64,000 nt of DNA from Methylobacterium hispanicum (lineage in GTDB: Bacteria; Pseudomonadota; Alphaproteobacteria; Rhizobiales; Beijerinckiaceae). The stretch lies in the NCBI RefSeq assembly GCF_022179285.1, contig NZ_BPQO01000022.1, positions 56,487 to 120,486 on the forward strand, in the 5' to 3' direction. Under the pieces are notes generated by a model, which searched no databases, was not told where the DNA came from, and was given only the letters and a program-made list of their open reading frames with translations. Of the stretch, positions 33,501 to 42,541 are shown in pieces. Made by a program: the position numbers and the translations under genes. Position 1 is the first letter of the stretch. Each line of letters opens with the position of its first letter.

Positions 33501-34712
33501 ATGCGACCTTACCCCGACTGCGAAACCGCCACCGTCGTCGACCTCTTCTCTGGAGGCGGCGGCATGTCCTGCGGCTTCGCAAGGACCGCCGGGTTCTCGA
33601 TCGTCGGAGCCGTCGATCTGGAGCGCGGCAAGCCGAGCGCCGGCTCCACGGGCTGCAACGGGACCTACCGGGCGAACATCGGCGTAGAGCCGTACCGCGC
33701 AGATCTTGCGCTCCTCGAACCTAGCGAACTCAGGGAGGTCGTGTTCGGGACCTGCGGCATCGATCTCGCGCCTGGGCGGCTCGACGTGCTGTCCGCCTGC
33801 CCGCCCTGCACCGACTTCTCCCGTGCCAAACCCGCGAACCATCTGGTCGACGGCCGGCGCAACGACCTGGTCGGGCGTGTGGGCGACTTCGTCGCCTATT
33901 TCCGTCCGCGCCACCTCGTCATGGAGAACGCGCGCGAGTTCCTTCTGGGAGCCTTCAGGCACCACTCCGATCGTCTGACGGAACGGCTGCGCGCGCTCGG
34001 CTACGGCGTCGCGACGGAGGTCCCGACCCTTACGGCCTACGGGCTGCCGCAGCTTAGGGAGCGAGCCCTCCTGGTCGCGTCCCGCGTGGCGGAACCAATG
34101 ACGCCGGCCGATCTGTGGATCGGATACGAGCCGGCCCAGGCGGCGACGACGGTCCGTAGCGCCCTCGGCCGGCTCGCCGCCGCGCGGGCTTCGATGCCGG
34201 CCGACGCCATGGACCGGTCGCCGGCGATGGGGGCGGAGGTCCGCGCGCGCCTCGGCGCCGTCCCGCGCGACGGAGGGTCCTGGACCGATCTCGTTCGCAC
34301 CAAGCCCGAGCTTCTGACGCCGGGCATGGCGGCCAAGGCCGCTGCGGACCTCCTCAACCACCACCCGGACGCCTACGGCCGGATGGCATGGAGCCGGCCG
34401 GCGCCGACGATCATGCGGGAGAGCTCGCATCTCGGAAACGGTCGCTACGCCCATCCAGAGATGGACCGGCTGTTGACGGTCCGAGAGATGGCGGCCCTCC
34501 AAGGCTTTCCGTTCGACTACCGCTTTCTCGGCGCGCTCAAGAACAGCTACCGGCAGATCGGCGACGCCGTGCCGCCGATCGTATCCTTCCAGATCGCGGC
34601 CTGCATTCGCTGGATGGAGAGCGGCATTCGGCCGGGGCCGGAGACCTTCGTCCTGCCTGACAGCACGCTGCGGATCGGCGACGTGCGTCACGCGGTCCCG
34701 GCGGCCGCCTAG
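33501..34712 (+). CDS. DNA cytosine-5 methyltransferase
   Basis: Methylates cytosine C5 in DNA using S-adenosylmethionine. 403 residues with the family motifs in order: I (DLFSGGGGMSCGF, 14-26), IV with catalytic C103 (ACPPCTDFS, Pro-Pro-Cys where Pro-Cys-Gln is usual), VI (MENAREF), VIII (QLRER), IX region (LTVREMAALQGFP) and X (QIGDAVPP). All key residues are kept. No endonuclease lies beside it, so it is an orphan or self-marking enzyme. ATG 33501 was chosen because the domain starts there and GGAG lies upstream; an in-frame ATG at 33438 coincides with the GAAGGAATGG element. Confidence 0.9.
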   Translation: MRPYPDCETATVVDLFSGGGGMSCGFARTAGFSIVGAVDLERGKPSAGSTGCNGTYRANIGVEPYRADLALLEPSELREVVFGTCGIDLAPGRLDVLSACPPCTDFSRAKPANHLVDGRRNDLVGRVGDFVAYFRPRHLVMENAREFLLGAFRHHSDRLTERLRALGYGVATEVPTLTAYGLPQLRERALLVASRVAEPMTPADLWIGYEPAQAATTVRSALGRLAAARASMPADAMDRSPAMGAEVRARLGAVPRDGGSWTDLVRTKPELLTPGMAAKAAADLLNHHPDAYGRMAWSRPAPTIMRESSHLGNGRYAHPEMDRLLTVREMAALQGFPFDYRFLGALKNSYRQIGDAVPPIVSFQIAACIRWMESGIRPGPETFVLPDSTLRIGDVRHAVPAAA

Positions 34713-34965
34713 CCTTCTTTGGAAGGCGAAAGACGTCGACGGCAGGTGGACCACGCCGAGCGGCGCAGTTCTTGTCGAGGCCTTTTGGAACGCTTGGCAA
34801 GCGCGGATGCGGGACCCTGCCGAAAGCTGGTGGCGCGCCTCCCCGATCTCTGAAAAGGGCCGCCTACTGGATTACGCCCGTTGCTTCGGAATCCCTTCAG
34901 CATGTGACGATCAGGCATGACCATTCGCCGTTGCCTGAAGCACCGATCGGATCCAAGTTCGATCC

Positions 34966-35454
34966 ATGCCCATGAAGCCGAAGAGATGTCTCCGGAGCGG
35001 CCAGGCCCGGCAGTACGGCGCGATCCCCTATCGGGTCGCCACCGATGGCGTACGGGTGCTTCTCATCACGTCGCGGGACACGCGTCGCTGGGTGATTCCG
35101 AAGGGCAACCCGATGAAGGGGTGCAAACCCCACAAGGCCGCCGCCGTGGAGGCCTTCGAAGAGGCCGGCGTGAAGGGGAAGATCGAGCGTGAGCCTCTCG
35201 GCTCGTTCGGGTACGACAAGGTCATCGGCCGGAAGTCGGTCCCCTGCGTGGTGAACGTGTTCCCGCTCCTCGTGCGCGAGGAACTCGACGCGTGGCCGGA
35301 GGCGGGTCAGCGCGAGCGGACCTGGGTCGACTGCTCGGCGGCGGCCGGCATGGTCCGCGAGCCGGAGCTCGCCGAGTTGCTCCGCTCCTTCGAGCCGACG
35401 GCAACCCGATCCGGAAAACAGGGCGGACGCCCCGCAGCGAAGGAGCTTCCATGA
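34966..35454 (+). CDS. Nudix hydrolase
   Basis: 162-residue Nudix-fold protein. GNPMKGCKPHKAAAVEAFEE (about 48-67) followed by AGV is the Nudix box; the first Glu and the Arg of the classic box are replaced, but the EE pair remains, as in the small diphosphoinositol-polyphosphate-type proteins of alphaproteobacteria. Likely cleaves a nucleoside-diphosphate-linked compound. Its stop overlaps the next start (ATGA). Confidence 0.85.
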   Translation: MPMKPKRCLRSGQARQYGAIPYRVATDGVRVLLITSRDTRRWVIPKGNPMKGCKPHKAAAVEAFEEAGVKGKIEREPLGSFGYDKVIGRKSVPCVVNVFPLLVREELDAWPEAGQRERTWVDCSAAAGMVREPELAELLRSFEPTATRSGKQGGRPAAKELP

Positions 35455-35834
35455 GCGGCGATGTGAAGGTGATGCTTCTGGGGCATGTGGAGCCGGCACG
35501 CGTCGAAGCGGCCCTGGCGTCGATGGGTTTTCCACCGAGCCGGTTAGGGGACGACGGCCGGTCGACCCGCTACTCGGTCTCGAACACGTCCGGCTGCTAC
35601 CTGGGTCTGCTCGAAATCTACGGACCTGCGATCCCGTTCCACGAAGGCGCGGCGGTCTACGCCGGCGAGCGCACCGTGCTCTCGGGTACCGCAGACCTCG
35701 ACTTCGTGATGTCGGACCTCGTCGTGGGGTTCGGCGGATACTACCGGTCGGCGGAGCCGGGTGCGGTCTTCGAGTTCGTGGAGAAGCGTCCCGTCGAGGA
35801 CGCGCGCTCCCGGGCTTCCGCTCCCACCCCCTAG
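35451..35834 (+). CDS. Small hypothetical protein coupled to the Nudix gene
   Basis: 127-residue soluble protein with alpha/beta pattern (KVMLLGHVEPARVEAALASM start; LVVGFGGYYRSAEPG near the end). AAGGAG lies 6 bases before ATG 35451, which overlaps the Nudix stop. Family not recognised. Confidence 0.6.
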   Translation: MSGDVKVMLLGHVEPARVEAALASMGFPPSRLGDDGRSTRYSVSNTSGCYLGLLEIYGPAIPFHEGAAVYAGERTVLSGTADLDFVMSDLVVGFGGYYRSAEPGAVFEFVEKRPVEDARSRASAPTP

Positions 35835-35835
35835 G

Positions 35836-35855
35836 CGAGGCCGATCAGGGCCTCG
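35836..35855. terminator. Bidirectional hairpin between convergent genes
   Basis: CGAGGCC (35836-35842) pairs with GGCCTCG (35849-35855) around a 6-base loop, between the ends of two convergent genes. It overlaps the stop of the minus-strand gene. Confidence 0.4.
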
Positions 35856-36426
35856 GGCCGGTGGGCTCTTCGGCGGGCGGCGTCGAGATCGTCCGTTTCA
35901 AGGCCGCGGCCATCGGCGACTTTGCCAGGAACAGCCGCTCGCGCTGAGCTGCGGCGAGGTTCAGCGTCGACGGGGTCGCGGCGGCCTCCGCCACCCAAGG
36001 CAGGGTGTCCTCGAACAGGCGAACGAGGCGCACGTCGCAGGTGGTCCCGATGCGCTGCTCGAACTCCACGGCGGCGCGGAACGGGTCCTCGTTCCTGAGT
36101 GCGATGGCCAGTCCCTCGCGGACTCTTTCGATCTGCTCGGCCGCTTCGTCGCCGTCGTTACAGTGCGTCGGCCACAGGTTCGCCCGCAGGACCTCGTTGG
36201 CATAGAAGCCGAACGTCGTCTTCTCGCGGTCCGCGACCTCGGCCGCCGCCAGCACGCGAGCGTCCGCCCGGTGCATCGCCTGAACGGCTCCGTGGCCCTC
36301 CTCGACGCCCGTGCGGGCGAAACCCAGCATGGTCCTCGTGCCGCCGTGCACCCAGAGAACGATCTCGGCGAGAGAGGTGCAGGCGACCGCTTCGTAGCGG
36401 CCCGTCCCGGGGCTGTCGGCGTCCAC
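35845..36426 (-). CDS. Hypothetical protein downstream of the Adk-like gene
   Basis: 193-residue soluble, helical protein (ALRNEDPFRAAVEFEQRIGT; LNLAAAQRERLFLAKSPMAA). GTG 36426 lies 8 bases after the stop of the Adk-like gene and has a TGAGG site, so the two are co-transcribed. Ends in a proline-rich tail at the convergent hairpin. No known domain. Confidence 0.6.
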   Translation of the reverse strand: MDADSPGTGRYEAVACTSLAEIVLWVHGGTRTMLGFARTGVEEGHGAVQAMHRADARVLAAAEVADREKTTFGFYANEVLRANLWPTHCNDGDEAAEQIERVREGLAIALRNEDPFRAAVEFEQRIGTTCDVRLVRLFEDTLPWVAEAAATPSTLNLAAAQRERLFLAKSPMAAALKRTISTPPAEEPTGPRP

Positions 36427-36433
36427 GCGGACC

Positions 36434-37018
36434 TCAGGAGAAGCACGGGGCGGAAGCGTCCACGGGCTCCCTCGCGGGAAGCCTGGACAGGATATCCCTC
36501 GAGACGTCGCCCGCCTCGCGCGCGGCGTCGATCGCGTGGACCGGCACGCACGCGAGCCTGAAGACCAGCTGCGCGCGGCGGGTCTCCTGCTCGTAGGCGT
36601 CCATGCGGCGACGCAGGGCGCGCGGATCGTCATCCGCCCTCCCCTGCCGGATCCGTGTGTCGAGGCGCTCCCGCAGGATCGTAGCATCGGCCTTCAGCAC
36701 GAACACGGCATCCGGCCGCAGGTGGTCGAGCAGCCCCTCCGCCTCCTGCCATTTGCGGGGGAAGCCGTCGAGCACGAAGCCGTCGCGGCAATCCTCGGCG
36801 GACAGACGCTCCAGAACGAGGCGGGTGATCTCCTCGCTCGGCGCCAGCGAGCCGTCGGCGACGATGTCGAGCAGGCGCCGGGCGACCGGTTCGCCGGCAG
36901 CGGCCGCCTCGCGGATCAGGGCGCCGGACGAGACGTGCGGCAGGCCGAGCTCTCGGGAGAGAAGGATGCCCTGGCGGGTCTTGCCGACCGCCGGCGGACC
37001 GGAGACGAGGATGCGCAT
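36434..37018 (-). CDS. Adenylate-kinase-like nucleotide kinase
   Basis: Predicted to transfer phosphate between ATP and a nucleoside monophosphate. 194 residues with a P-loop (GPPAVGKT, 7-14), an SSGALIREA segment in the place of the Adk NMP-binding helix, and DGFPR with its neighbours; no zinc-type lid insert. The last 25 residues are divergent. It may be a second Adk used for element DNA synthesis, or act on an unusual nucleotide. A CTAGCTTC box upstream fits the promoter pattern. Confidence 0.8.
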   Translation of the reverse strand: MRILVSGPPAVGKTRQGILLSRELGLPHVSSGALIREAAAAGEPVARRLLDIVADGSLAPSEEITRLVLERLSAEDCRDGFVLDGFPRKWQEAEGLLDHLRPDAVFVLKADATILRERLDTRIRQGRADDDPRALRRRMDAYEQETRRAQLVFRLACVPVHAIDAAREAGDVSRDILSRLPAREPVDASAPCFS

Positions 37019-37176
37019 GGGCTGGCGGCGGATCCGGAAAGCGGTCGATACGCGACGAAGCTAGGCGGGCGTCCCGAAAGCCGCAACCGGGAAGGAATGG
37101 CGCGTTTCAAGGGACTGTGCGAGGTTGCTTTGAGGAAGGAACCCGACGGTTCCGCAGGGACCGGGTCGGCGGCGAG

Positions 37177-38817
37177 ATGCAGGCTGTGGTGGACGGAGTG
37201 GACGACGGTTCCCGCAGCGTGGCGCCCAGGCGCCTGCGGCCGGTCGGAATCAAGCGCGTACCGATGAAGCGTGCGTTCGCCGGCGCCTATCTCGACCAGG
37301 GTCGGCGCCCCAGACGGAAGCTGAAGACGGTCTCGGAGGTGTCGCGGTACCTTCTGCAGCAGTCGCTTCTCGATCTGGGCGGGCCGCTAAACGGTCCCTC
37401 CCCCGAGGGCGACGAGAAGATCGCCAAGATGATGGCGGCCGAAGTCGCCGCGGCGCTCGTGCGTCCCGGCAGCAACTCCGTTCACTGGTACTCCGACGCC
37501 ATCGAGCGTGCGATCGCGATCGCGTCCGTCCTTCACCCGGAAATCGGATCGGATGCGGCCGCGCGTGCCGTTCCCGAAGGCCGGTTCAGGACGGCCGACG
37601 AGGCCAGGATCGTCTTCTTCGCCGCGACCGCCATCACGTCCCAGAACGTCGTGGTGCGGGACAACATCCGCTACGCCCTCGAGCAGTACCGCCACTTCCT
37701 GCGGCATGGCTGCTTCCTGCCGAAGGGCTACGGCGCCAAGGCGGCGTCGGTACGGGGCAACCTCGACCGCTTCAATCAGATGCTCGCCATCTTCGACGGC
37801 GACGTCGCGGCGCTCGGAGGCTTCCTGGACACCGAGTTCACGATGAAGGAACTGCGCGAGGCCGGGAAGCGGAACGGCATCGTCATCGGAGGGAAGGAGC
37901 TCGCCGACGAGGCCGTGTACGGGTCCATGGTCTTCGGCCCCAAGATCGGCGGCGGATTCTATCAGAACCTCAGAGGAAACCTAAAGCCTCTGACGGTCGA
38001 CCTTTGGTTTTCAAGGACATGGGGTCGGTATACAGGAACGTTGCTGCGCGGAGAGGTGACCGTCAAGCAGGTCGACCGCTTGGCCGGAGCGCTCCGGGGC
38101 CTGTCGGAGGCCGTCGTCGACCGCATGCGCGAGGACGGCATCGAATTCGAGCCGGACGCCCTGTCCGCCCTCGATCCGGCGGAGCTTCTCGACCTCTGCC
38201 GGAACCTCGCACGCTTCTGGGAACGGATGAGGAAGGCGATGGCGCGGGAGGGAGAAACGAACGACAACCTCTCGGCCTACAAATCGAAGCTCGAATGGCC
38301 CGGCGCGGCCGAAGCGATCAAACAGGCGCTCGGCGATCCCGTGGACGTCCCGTCGAGCGGGGGCACGCGCAAATGGATGCGCAGCGTCGTCGAGAGAGCG
38401 CTCGGGATACTGGAGAGCAACGGCATTGCAATGAACGCGGCGGAGTTGCAGGCTACCCTCTGGTTCCCCGAGAAGGACCTCTGGGGTCTGCTATCCAACC
38501 GACCCGTGCTCGACAGGACCGACAGCTACGATGACGCGCTCTACGCAGTCGCCCGACGGGAGGGACACGCCCATGAAGCCATCGAGGACCGGCTACTCGC
38601 CATGGGAGCGCACGGATTCGTCGGACGCTGGGATCCAGAAGCCTTTGGACCGGGCGAGCCCCGATCAGCTGAAGGGGATGGTGCGGGACCTGCAGCGGCT
38701 CTCGAAAGACCGGAGCGCGAAGGGTCCGACGAGTACGTGATCGACCCCGATGCGGATCTCGACGACGTGCCCGGCATGCAGGAACCGGCCTCGGCGCCCT
38801 CGTTTTCGCCCCACTAG
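37177..38817 (+). CDS. Phage-type hypothetical protein
   Basis: About 546 residues. The central part (GPKIGGGFYQNLRGNLKPLT, then DLWFSRTWGR, residues about 250-290) and a later LWFPEKDLWG block match a protein family I associate with tailed phages and prophages, function unknown. The C-terminal 85 residues are low in GC-ending codons and overlap another possible gene. Start uncertain: ATG 37177 is used, GTG 37195 and ATG 37264 are alternatives. A GGAAGGAATGG element lies 77 bases upstream. Confidence 0.7.
   Translation: MQAVVDGVDDGSRSVAPRRLRPVGIKRVPMKRAFAGAYLDQGRRPRRKLKTVSEVSRYLLQQSLLDLGGPLNGPSPEGDEKIAKMMAAEVAAALVRPGSNSVHWYSDAIERAIAIASVLHPEIGSDAAARAVPEGRFRTADEARIVFFAATAITSQNVVVRDNIRYALEQYRHFLRHGCFLPKGYGAKAASVRGNLDRFNQMLAIFDGDVAALGGFLDTEFTMKELREAGKRNGIVIGGKELADEAVYGSMVFGPKIGGGFYQNLRGNLKPLTVDLWFSRTWGRYTGTLLRGEVTVKQVDRLAGALRGLSEAVVDRMREDGIEFEPDALSALDPAELLDLCRNLARFWERMRKAMAREGETNDNLSAYKSKLEWPGAAEAIKQALGDPVDVPSSGGTRKWMRSVVERALGILESNGIAMNAAELQATLWFPEKDLWGLLSNRPVLDRTDSYDDALYAVARREGHAHEAIEDRLLAMGAHGFVGRWDPEAFGPGEPRSAEGDGAGPAAALERPEREGSDEYVIDPDADLDDVPGMQEPASAPSFSPH
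38573..38740 (+). CDS. Possible overlapping small gene
   Basis: 55-residue frame inside the 3' end of the phage-type gene, shifted in phase. It has a strong GGGAGGG site 7-9 bases before its ATG, more GC-ending codons than the host frame in this stretch, and a regular helical end (ASPDQLKGMVRDLQRLSKDR). Either an overlapping gene or the true frame after a frameshift. Confidence 0.35.
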   Translation: MKPSRTGYSPWERTDSSDAGIQKPLDRASPDQLKGMVRDLQRLSKDRSAKGPTST

Positions 38818-38877
38818 TGTTGCGGAACCGCCCTAGTCCCAGCCCGACGCGTCTCTAAGCTGCCCGAATCCACGGCC

Positions 38878-41055
38878 ATGGAGTGGCCGTTCCTTCGCGC
38901 CGGGCCCGTGTCGATGCCGTTGTTCAAAGGTCGCGGAACCCGCTTCCCGAGGCCGACCCTCTTCGCAAAGGTCTGCGGCGGCGTGGCGGCGGCGTCGATC
39001 ATGGCGATCGCCGTCCTGCTCGTTCTCGGATTCCGCAGCCACGAGACCGTCTCGGCGCAACGCCAGATCGCGGCTCTGGACGTCGTCCTGGCCGAGGCCT
39101 CCTCACGCGCCCTCTCGAACGTCGCCATCGTTCTCGACCGGATCGTGGAGGACGTCGGGACCGACCAGATCATGACCGCGGACGACTTCCGTCCACGCCT
39201 GAGCGGCTTCGACATCCACGAATGCCTCAAGATGCGGGTCGCCGGAATCGCGCGGTTCACGACCGTCCTGGCCATCGACGCCAAGGGCGATCTCGTGAGC
39301 CATTCCCGGCGCTGGCCGACGCCGCAGATCAACGTCGCCGACAGGGACTACTTCCAGCACGCGCGCGACAATCCCGGCACGGAGCCGTTCATCGGCCGAC
39401 CGATCCAGAACAAGGTCACGGGGCGGTGGGTGCTGCAGGTTTCCCGACGCTTCGCGGCGCGCGACGGCTCGTTCGCCGGCGTCATCGTGGGGTCGGTCGA
39501 TCTCGACTACTTCCAGAGCCTCTACGAGAACATGAAGCTGCCCGAGGGGTACTCGGTCGCGCTCTGGCGCCGCGACGGGACGCTCCTGGCGCGAAGCCCG
39601 CTCACCTCCGACGTCGGCCGTCAGCTCGACACCGAGGCGCTCCGCCTGCTGTCGGCCGGCCAGGTCTCGGGATCATACAAGGCGCGGTCCGCGATCGACG
39701 GACAACCGCGGTTCATCGCGTTCAACGCGGTCGCCGATTTCCCGGTCTTCGTCACCACGAGCGTGAACGAGAATGCGGCGCTCGCAGATTGGCGGGGCGT
39801 CGTGCTCCTCATCGTCGCAGCCGCGGCCATGGGCATCCTGGCCACGCTGGCGGTCACCCTGGCAGCCGTCCGGCGGCTCGCCCTCTACGAGGAACTCGCG
39901 GCGGCTCTCAAGGCCAGGGACGCCTCCGAAGCGCAGGTCCGCCAGCTTCAGAAGATGGACGCCCTGGGCCAGCTCACCGGCGGCATCGCCCACGACTTCA
40001 ACAACATGCTGAGCATCGTTCGCGGCAACCTAGACCTGCTGCGTCGCCGGCTGGATCACGGGCGCAAGGACGTCGGCACGTATCTCGACGCGGCCGACGA
40101 CGGCGTCGTGCGGGCGGCGGACCTGACGCGTCGCCTTCTCGCCTTCTCACGGCGCGAGCCGGTGCGGGCCCAGTCCGTCGATCCGAACGTCTTCGTCGAG
40201 GGGCTGGCCGAGCTCTTCCGCCGCACCTTCGGTCAGAACGTGATCCTCGTCGCCGAACTCGGCGAGGACGTTCCCTTCGTGAAGGTCGATCCGGGCCAGT
40301 TCGAGAACGCCGTCCTCAATCTGGCCCTGAACGCACGCGACGCGATGCCCGCGGGCGGTCGCGTCACGATCAGGACCCGGCGGGCGAATGCCGTCGAGGC
40401 GGCTGCGACGCTAAGCCATGGAGATGCGAGCTTCGTCGTCGTCGAGGTGGAGGACGTCGGGTCCGGCATCGAACCGGATGTGCTGGAGCGGATCTTCGAA
40501 CCCTTCTTCACGACGAAGCCCGTCGGCAAGGGGACCGGCCTCGGGCTGCCCCAGGTCTTCGCCTTCGCGGAGAGCGCCGGCGGCCGCGTCTCGGCGCGCT
40601 CCCAGATCGGAAGCGGCACCATCATCTCCATCTACTTGCCGGCTTCCGCCGAAAGACCCTCCGCGACGGTCCCGGAAGGTCCCGTGCCGCACGCCACGCG
40701 CCGCCAACGCGTTCTGGTCGTCGACGACGAGGAGGCCGTACGGCAGATCTCGGGCGAGATGCTCGGACAGCTCGGCTACGAGGTCCTCACCGCCTCCGGC
40801 GCGGAGGAGGCGCTCGGCGTGCTGGCGCGGGCGGACGACGTCGAACTCGTGATCACCGATCTCGGCCTACAGGGAATGGACGGGATCCGTCTTGCGGATG
40901 CGGCGCGCAAGCTGAAGCCGGGACTCAGGATCCTCTTCGCCACCAGCTCCGGGCACGTCGGCCCGGCCGCCAACGACGGCTCGCCCGCGGTGTTGGCGAA
41001 ACCGTATTCGTCGGGCGATCTCGCCCGCAAGGTCAAGCAGGCCCTGGCCGCCTGA
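38878..41055 (+). CDS. Hybrid sensor histidine kinase
   Basis: Membrane-bound two-component sensor of 725 residues. One transmembrane helix near 31-51, a periplasmic PAS/Cache-type sensor domain (INVADRDYFQHARDNPGTEP), a second helix near 305-327, then the dimerisation domain with H372 (GGIAHDFNNMLSIV), the ATPase (NLALNARDAM; EDVGSGIE; FFTTKP; GTGLGLPQVF) and a C-terminal receiver with D661 (LVITDLGLQGMDG). Signals pass from H372 to D661 and then to an unknown partner; no separate regulator lies nearby. Ligand unknown, small molecules are typical for this sensor fold. Confidence 0.9.
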   Translation: MEWPFLRAGPVSMPLFKGRGTRFPRPTLFAKVCGGVAAASIMAIAVLLVLGFRSHETVSAQRQIAALDVVLAEASSRALSNVAIVLDRIVEDVGTDQIMTADDFRPRLSGFDIHECLKMRVAGIARFTTVLAIDAKGDLVSHSRRWPTPQINVADRDYFQHARDNPGTEPFIGRPIQNKVTGRWVLQVSRRFAARDGSFAGVIVGSVDLDYFQSLYENMKLPEGYSVALWRRDGTLLARSPLTSDVGRQLDTEALRLLSAGQVSGSYKARSAIDGQPRFIAFNAVADFPVFVTTSVNENAALADWRGVVLLIVAAAAMGILATLAVTLAAVRRLALYEELAAALKARDASEAQVRQLQKMDALGQLTGGIAHDFNNMLSIVRGNLDLLRRRLDHGRKDVGTYLDAADDGVVRAADLTRRLLAFSRREPVRAQSVDPNVFVEGLAELFRRTFGQNVILVAELGEDVPFVKVDPGQFENAVLNLALNARDAMPAGGRVTIRTRRANAVEAAATLSHGDASFVVVEVEDVGSGIEPDVLERIFEPFFTTKPVGKGTGLGLPQVFAFAESAGGRVSARSQIGSGTIISIYLPASAERPSATVPEGPVPHATRRQRVLVVDDEEAVRQISGEMLGQLGYEVLTASGAEEALGVLARADDVELVITDLGLQGMDGIRLADAARKLKPGLRILFATSSGHVGPAANDGSPAVLAKPYSSGDLARKVKQALAA

Positions 41056-41102
41056 GGATCGGTCCGGCTATCGTACCCCGGAACGATGGCCGGGGGGCGG
41101 GC

Positions 41103-42467
41103 ATGAGGAAGACGATCATCCATGTTCTGGCGGCCGCGCTGTCGCTCCAAGCGGGAGCGGCTCAGGCCCTGTTCGAACCCCTCGCGATCGCCGGCGGCGG
41201 CATCGTCGCCTCGAAACTCATCGATCAAGCGGAGTCGAGGGCCAACCAAGTCATCGACAGAGGCGCGCAGCGCGGCGACGCGCTCCTCTCGAAGGTCGGC
41301 AACGAGCTGCGGGTCGCCACGAGGAACCTGGAAATCGCCATCGGCGATCAGCGCGACAAGACGTTGAAGGATATCTCGCCCGCGTTCCAGAAGATCACGG
41401 ACGAGATCGACGGATTGATAGACGCTGCCAACAGAGCGCCCGGCACGGCGGCCGACATCGCCGAAGTGGCCAACCTGAACCTGATCGAGTTCACCAACCG
41501 CCTCTCTTTCCTGTCCAGGAAGGTCGATTTCTGGATCAGCTCGGTCTCCGGGCTTTCCCAGATCCACGGCCTGGACGATTACAAGATCAAGATCCGGGGC
41601 GTCGGCTTCGGTCATGCTCCGAACGAGGAGGTGCGGACGCTCCGGGTTTCCGTGAACGGAAAGGAGCTGCCGGCAGGTGCCGTCACTCCGGTCGGCGGCA
41701 CCGACACCCAGGTCGTGATCCCCAACGAGATGCTGGCCAGCCTCTTCAAAGAGAACGACCTCGCGCACGTCCCCATCGAATTGACCGCCGGGATCACGAA
41801 GCCACGCGAGTGCTGGCACTGCTTCGTGACGAAGCCCACGGAAACGAAGACCTACTCGGTTTCGCTCAAGCTCCTGTTGCTTCCAAAGATCGCGGCCGTC
41901 GTGACGGGCGCTCAGACCCTTACCAGCAAGGTGGAGGGGGACGAGGAGTTCCATACCGTGATCCCGCACCAGACCTCCGGGTGCGCCACGAAACGGCCTT
42001 GTCCCTGGACCGAGCGGATCAGCTTGGCGAACGACGAGATCGCCAAGCGCGTGGAGCACTCCCACGCAGGACCGGGGTGTGACTTCAGCTATCCCCAGCG
42101 CTTCCACGGCGCCGGACCCGACTACGACATCGCGGACGGCGGCAGGACCGTCGTCGTCTATCGCTACGCCGATGGCGAGCAGTTCTGCTCCACCACCCAC
42201 ACGGTCAGATACAGGAAGCTCGTCGACAAGAGCGAGGACAAGCTCCTGCCGTCGCAGCCGATCAGCTTCGGGAAGCCCTTCTCGATACTTCTTGATCAGT
42301 CGAACGGGCAATGCAACTACAGGCTCGAGGCGAAGCTATCGACGCGGAAGCTCATCTACATCGACTCCGGGATGTCGACCAGCACGGACGGATATCTGCG
42401 CCGGGTCAGCTCGGTGAACGAGGGGCCCCGCTGCAGGGTGACCTTCGAGTTGCTGCAGCCCTCGTGA
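41103..42467 (+). CDS. Large exported hypothetical protein
   Basis: 454 residues with a signal peptide (TIIHVLAAALSLQAGAAQA). The next 120 residues are helical and coiled-coil-like (DQAESRANQVIDRGAQRGDA); the rest is beta-rich with cysteine pairs (ECWHCF, GCATKRPC, GCDF). Follows the histidine kinase by 47 bases in the same direction, so it could be a co-expressed periplasmic partner or stand alone. Family not recognised. Confidence 0.7.
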   Translation: MRKTIIHVLAAALSLQAGAAQALFEPLAIAGGGIVASKLIDQAESRANQVIDRGAQRGDALLSKVGNELRVATRNLEIAIGDQRDKTLKDISPAFQKITDEIDGLIDAANRAPGTAADIAEVANLNLIEFTNRLSFLSRKVDFWISSVSGLSQIHGLDDYKIKIRGVGFGHAPNEEVRTLRVSVNGKELPAGAVTPVGGTDTQVVIPNEMLASLFKENDLAHVPIELTAGITKPRECWHCFVTKPTETKTYSVSLKLLLLPKIAAVVTGAQTLTSKVEGDEEFHTVIPHQTSGCATKRPCPWTERISLANDEIAKRVEHSHAGPGCDFSYPQRFHGAGPDYDIADGGRTVVVYRYADGEQFCSTTHTVRYRKLVDKSEDKLLPSQPISFGKPFSILLDQSNGQCNYRLEAKLSTRKLIYIDSGMSTSTDGYLRRVSSVNEGPRCRVTFELLQPS

Positions 42468-42541
42468 TCCCTGTCGCAGATCGGACTACGGCCGACTGCG
42501 TGAGCTAGCGCCCGTGTCGGCCCTCCACCGCCGGGTTCGGG

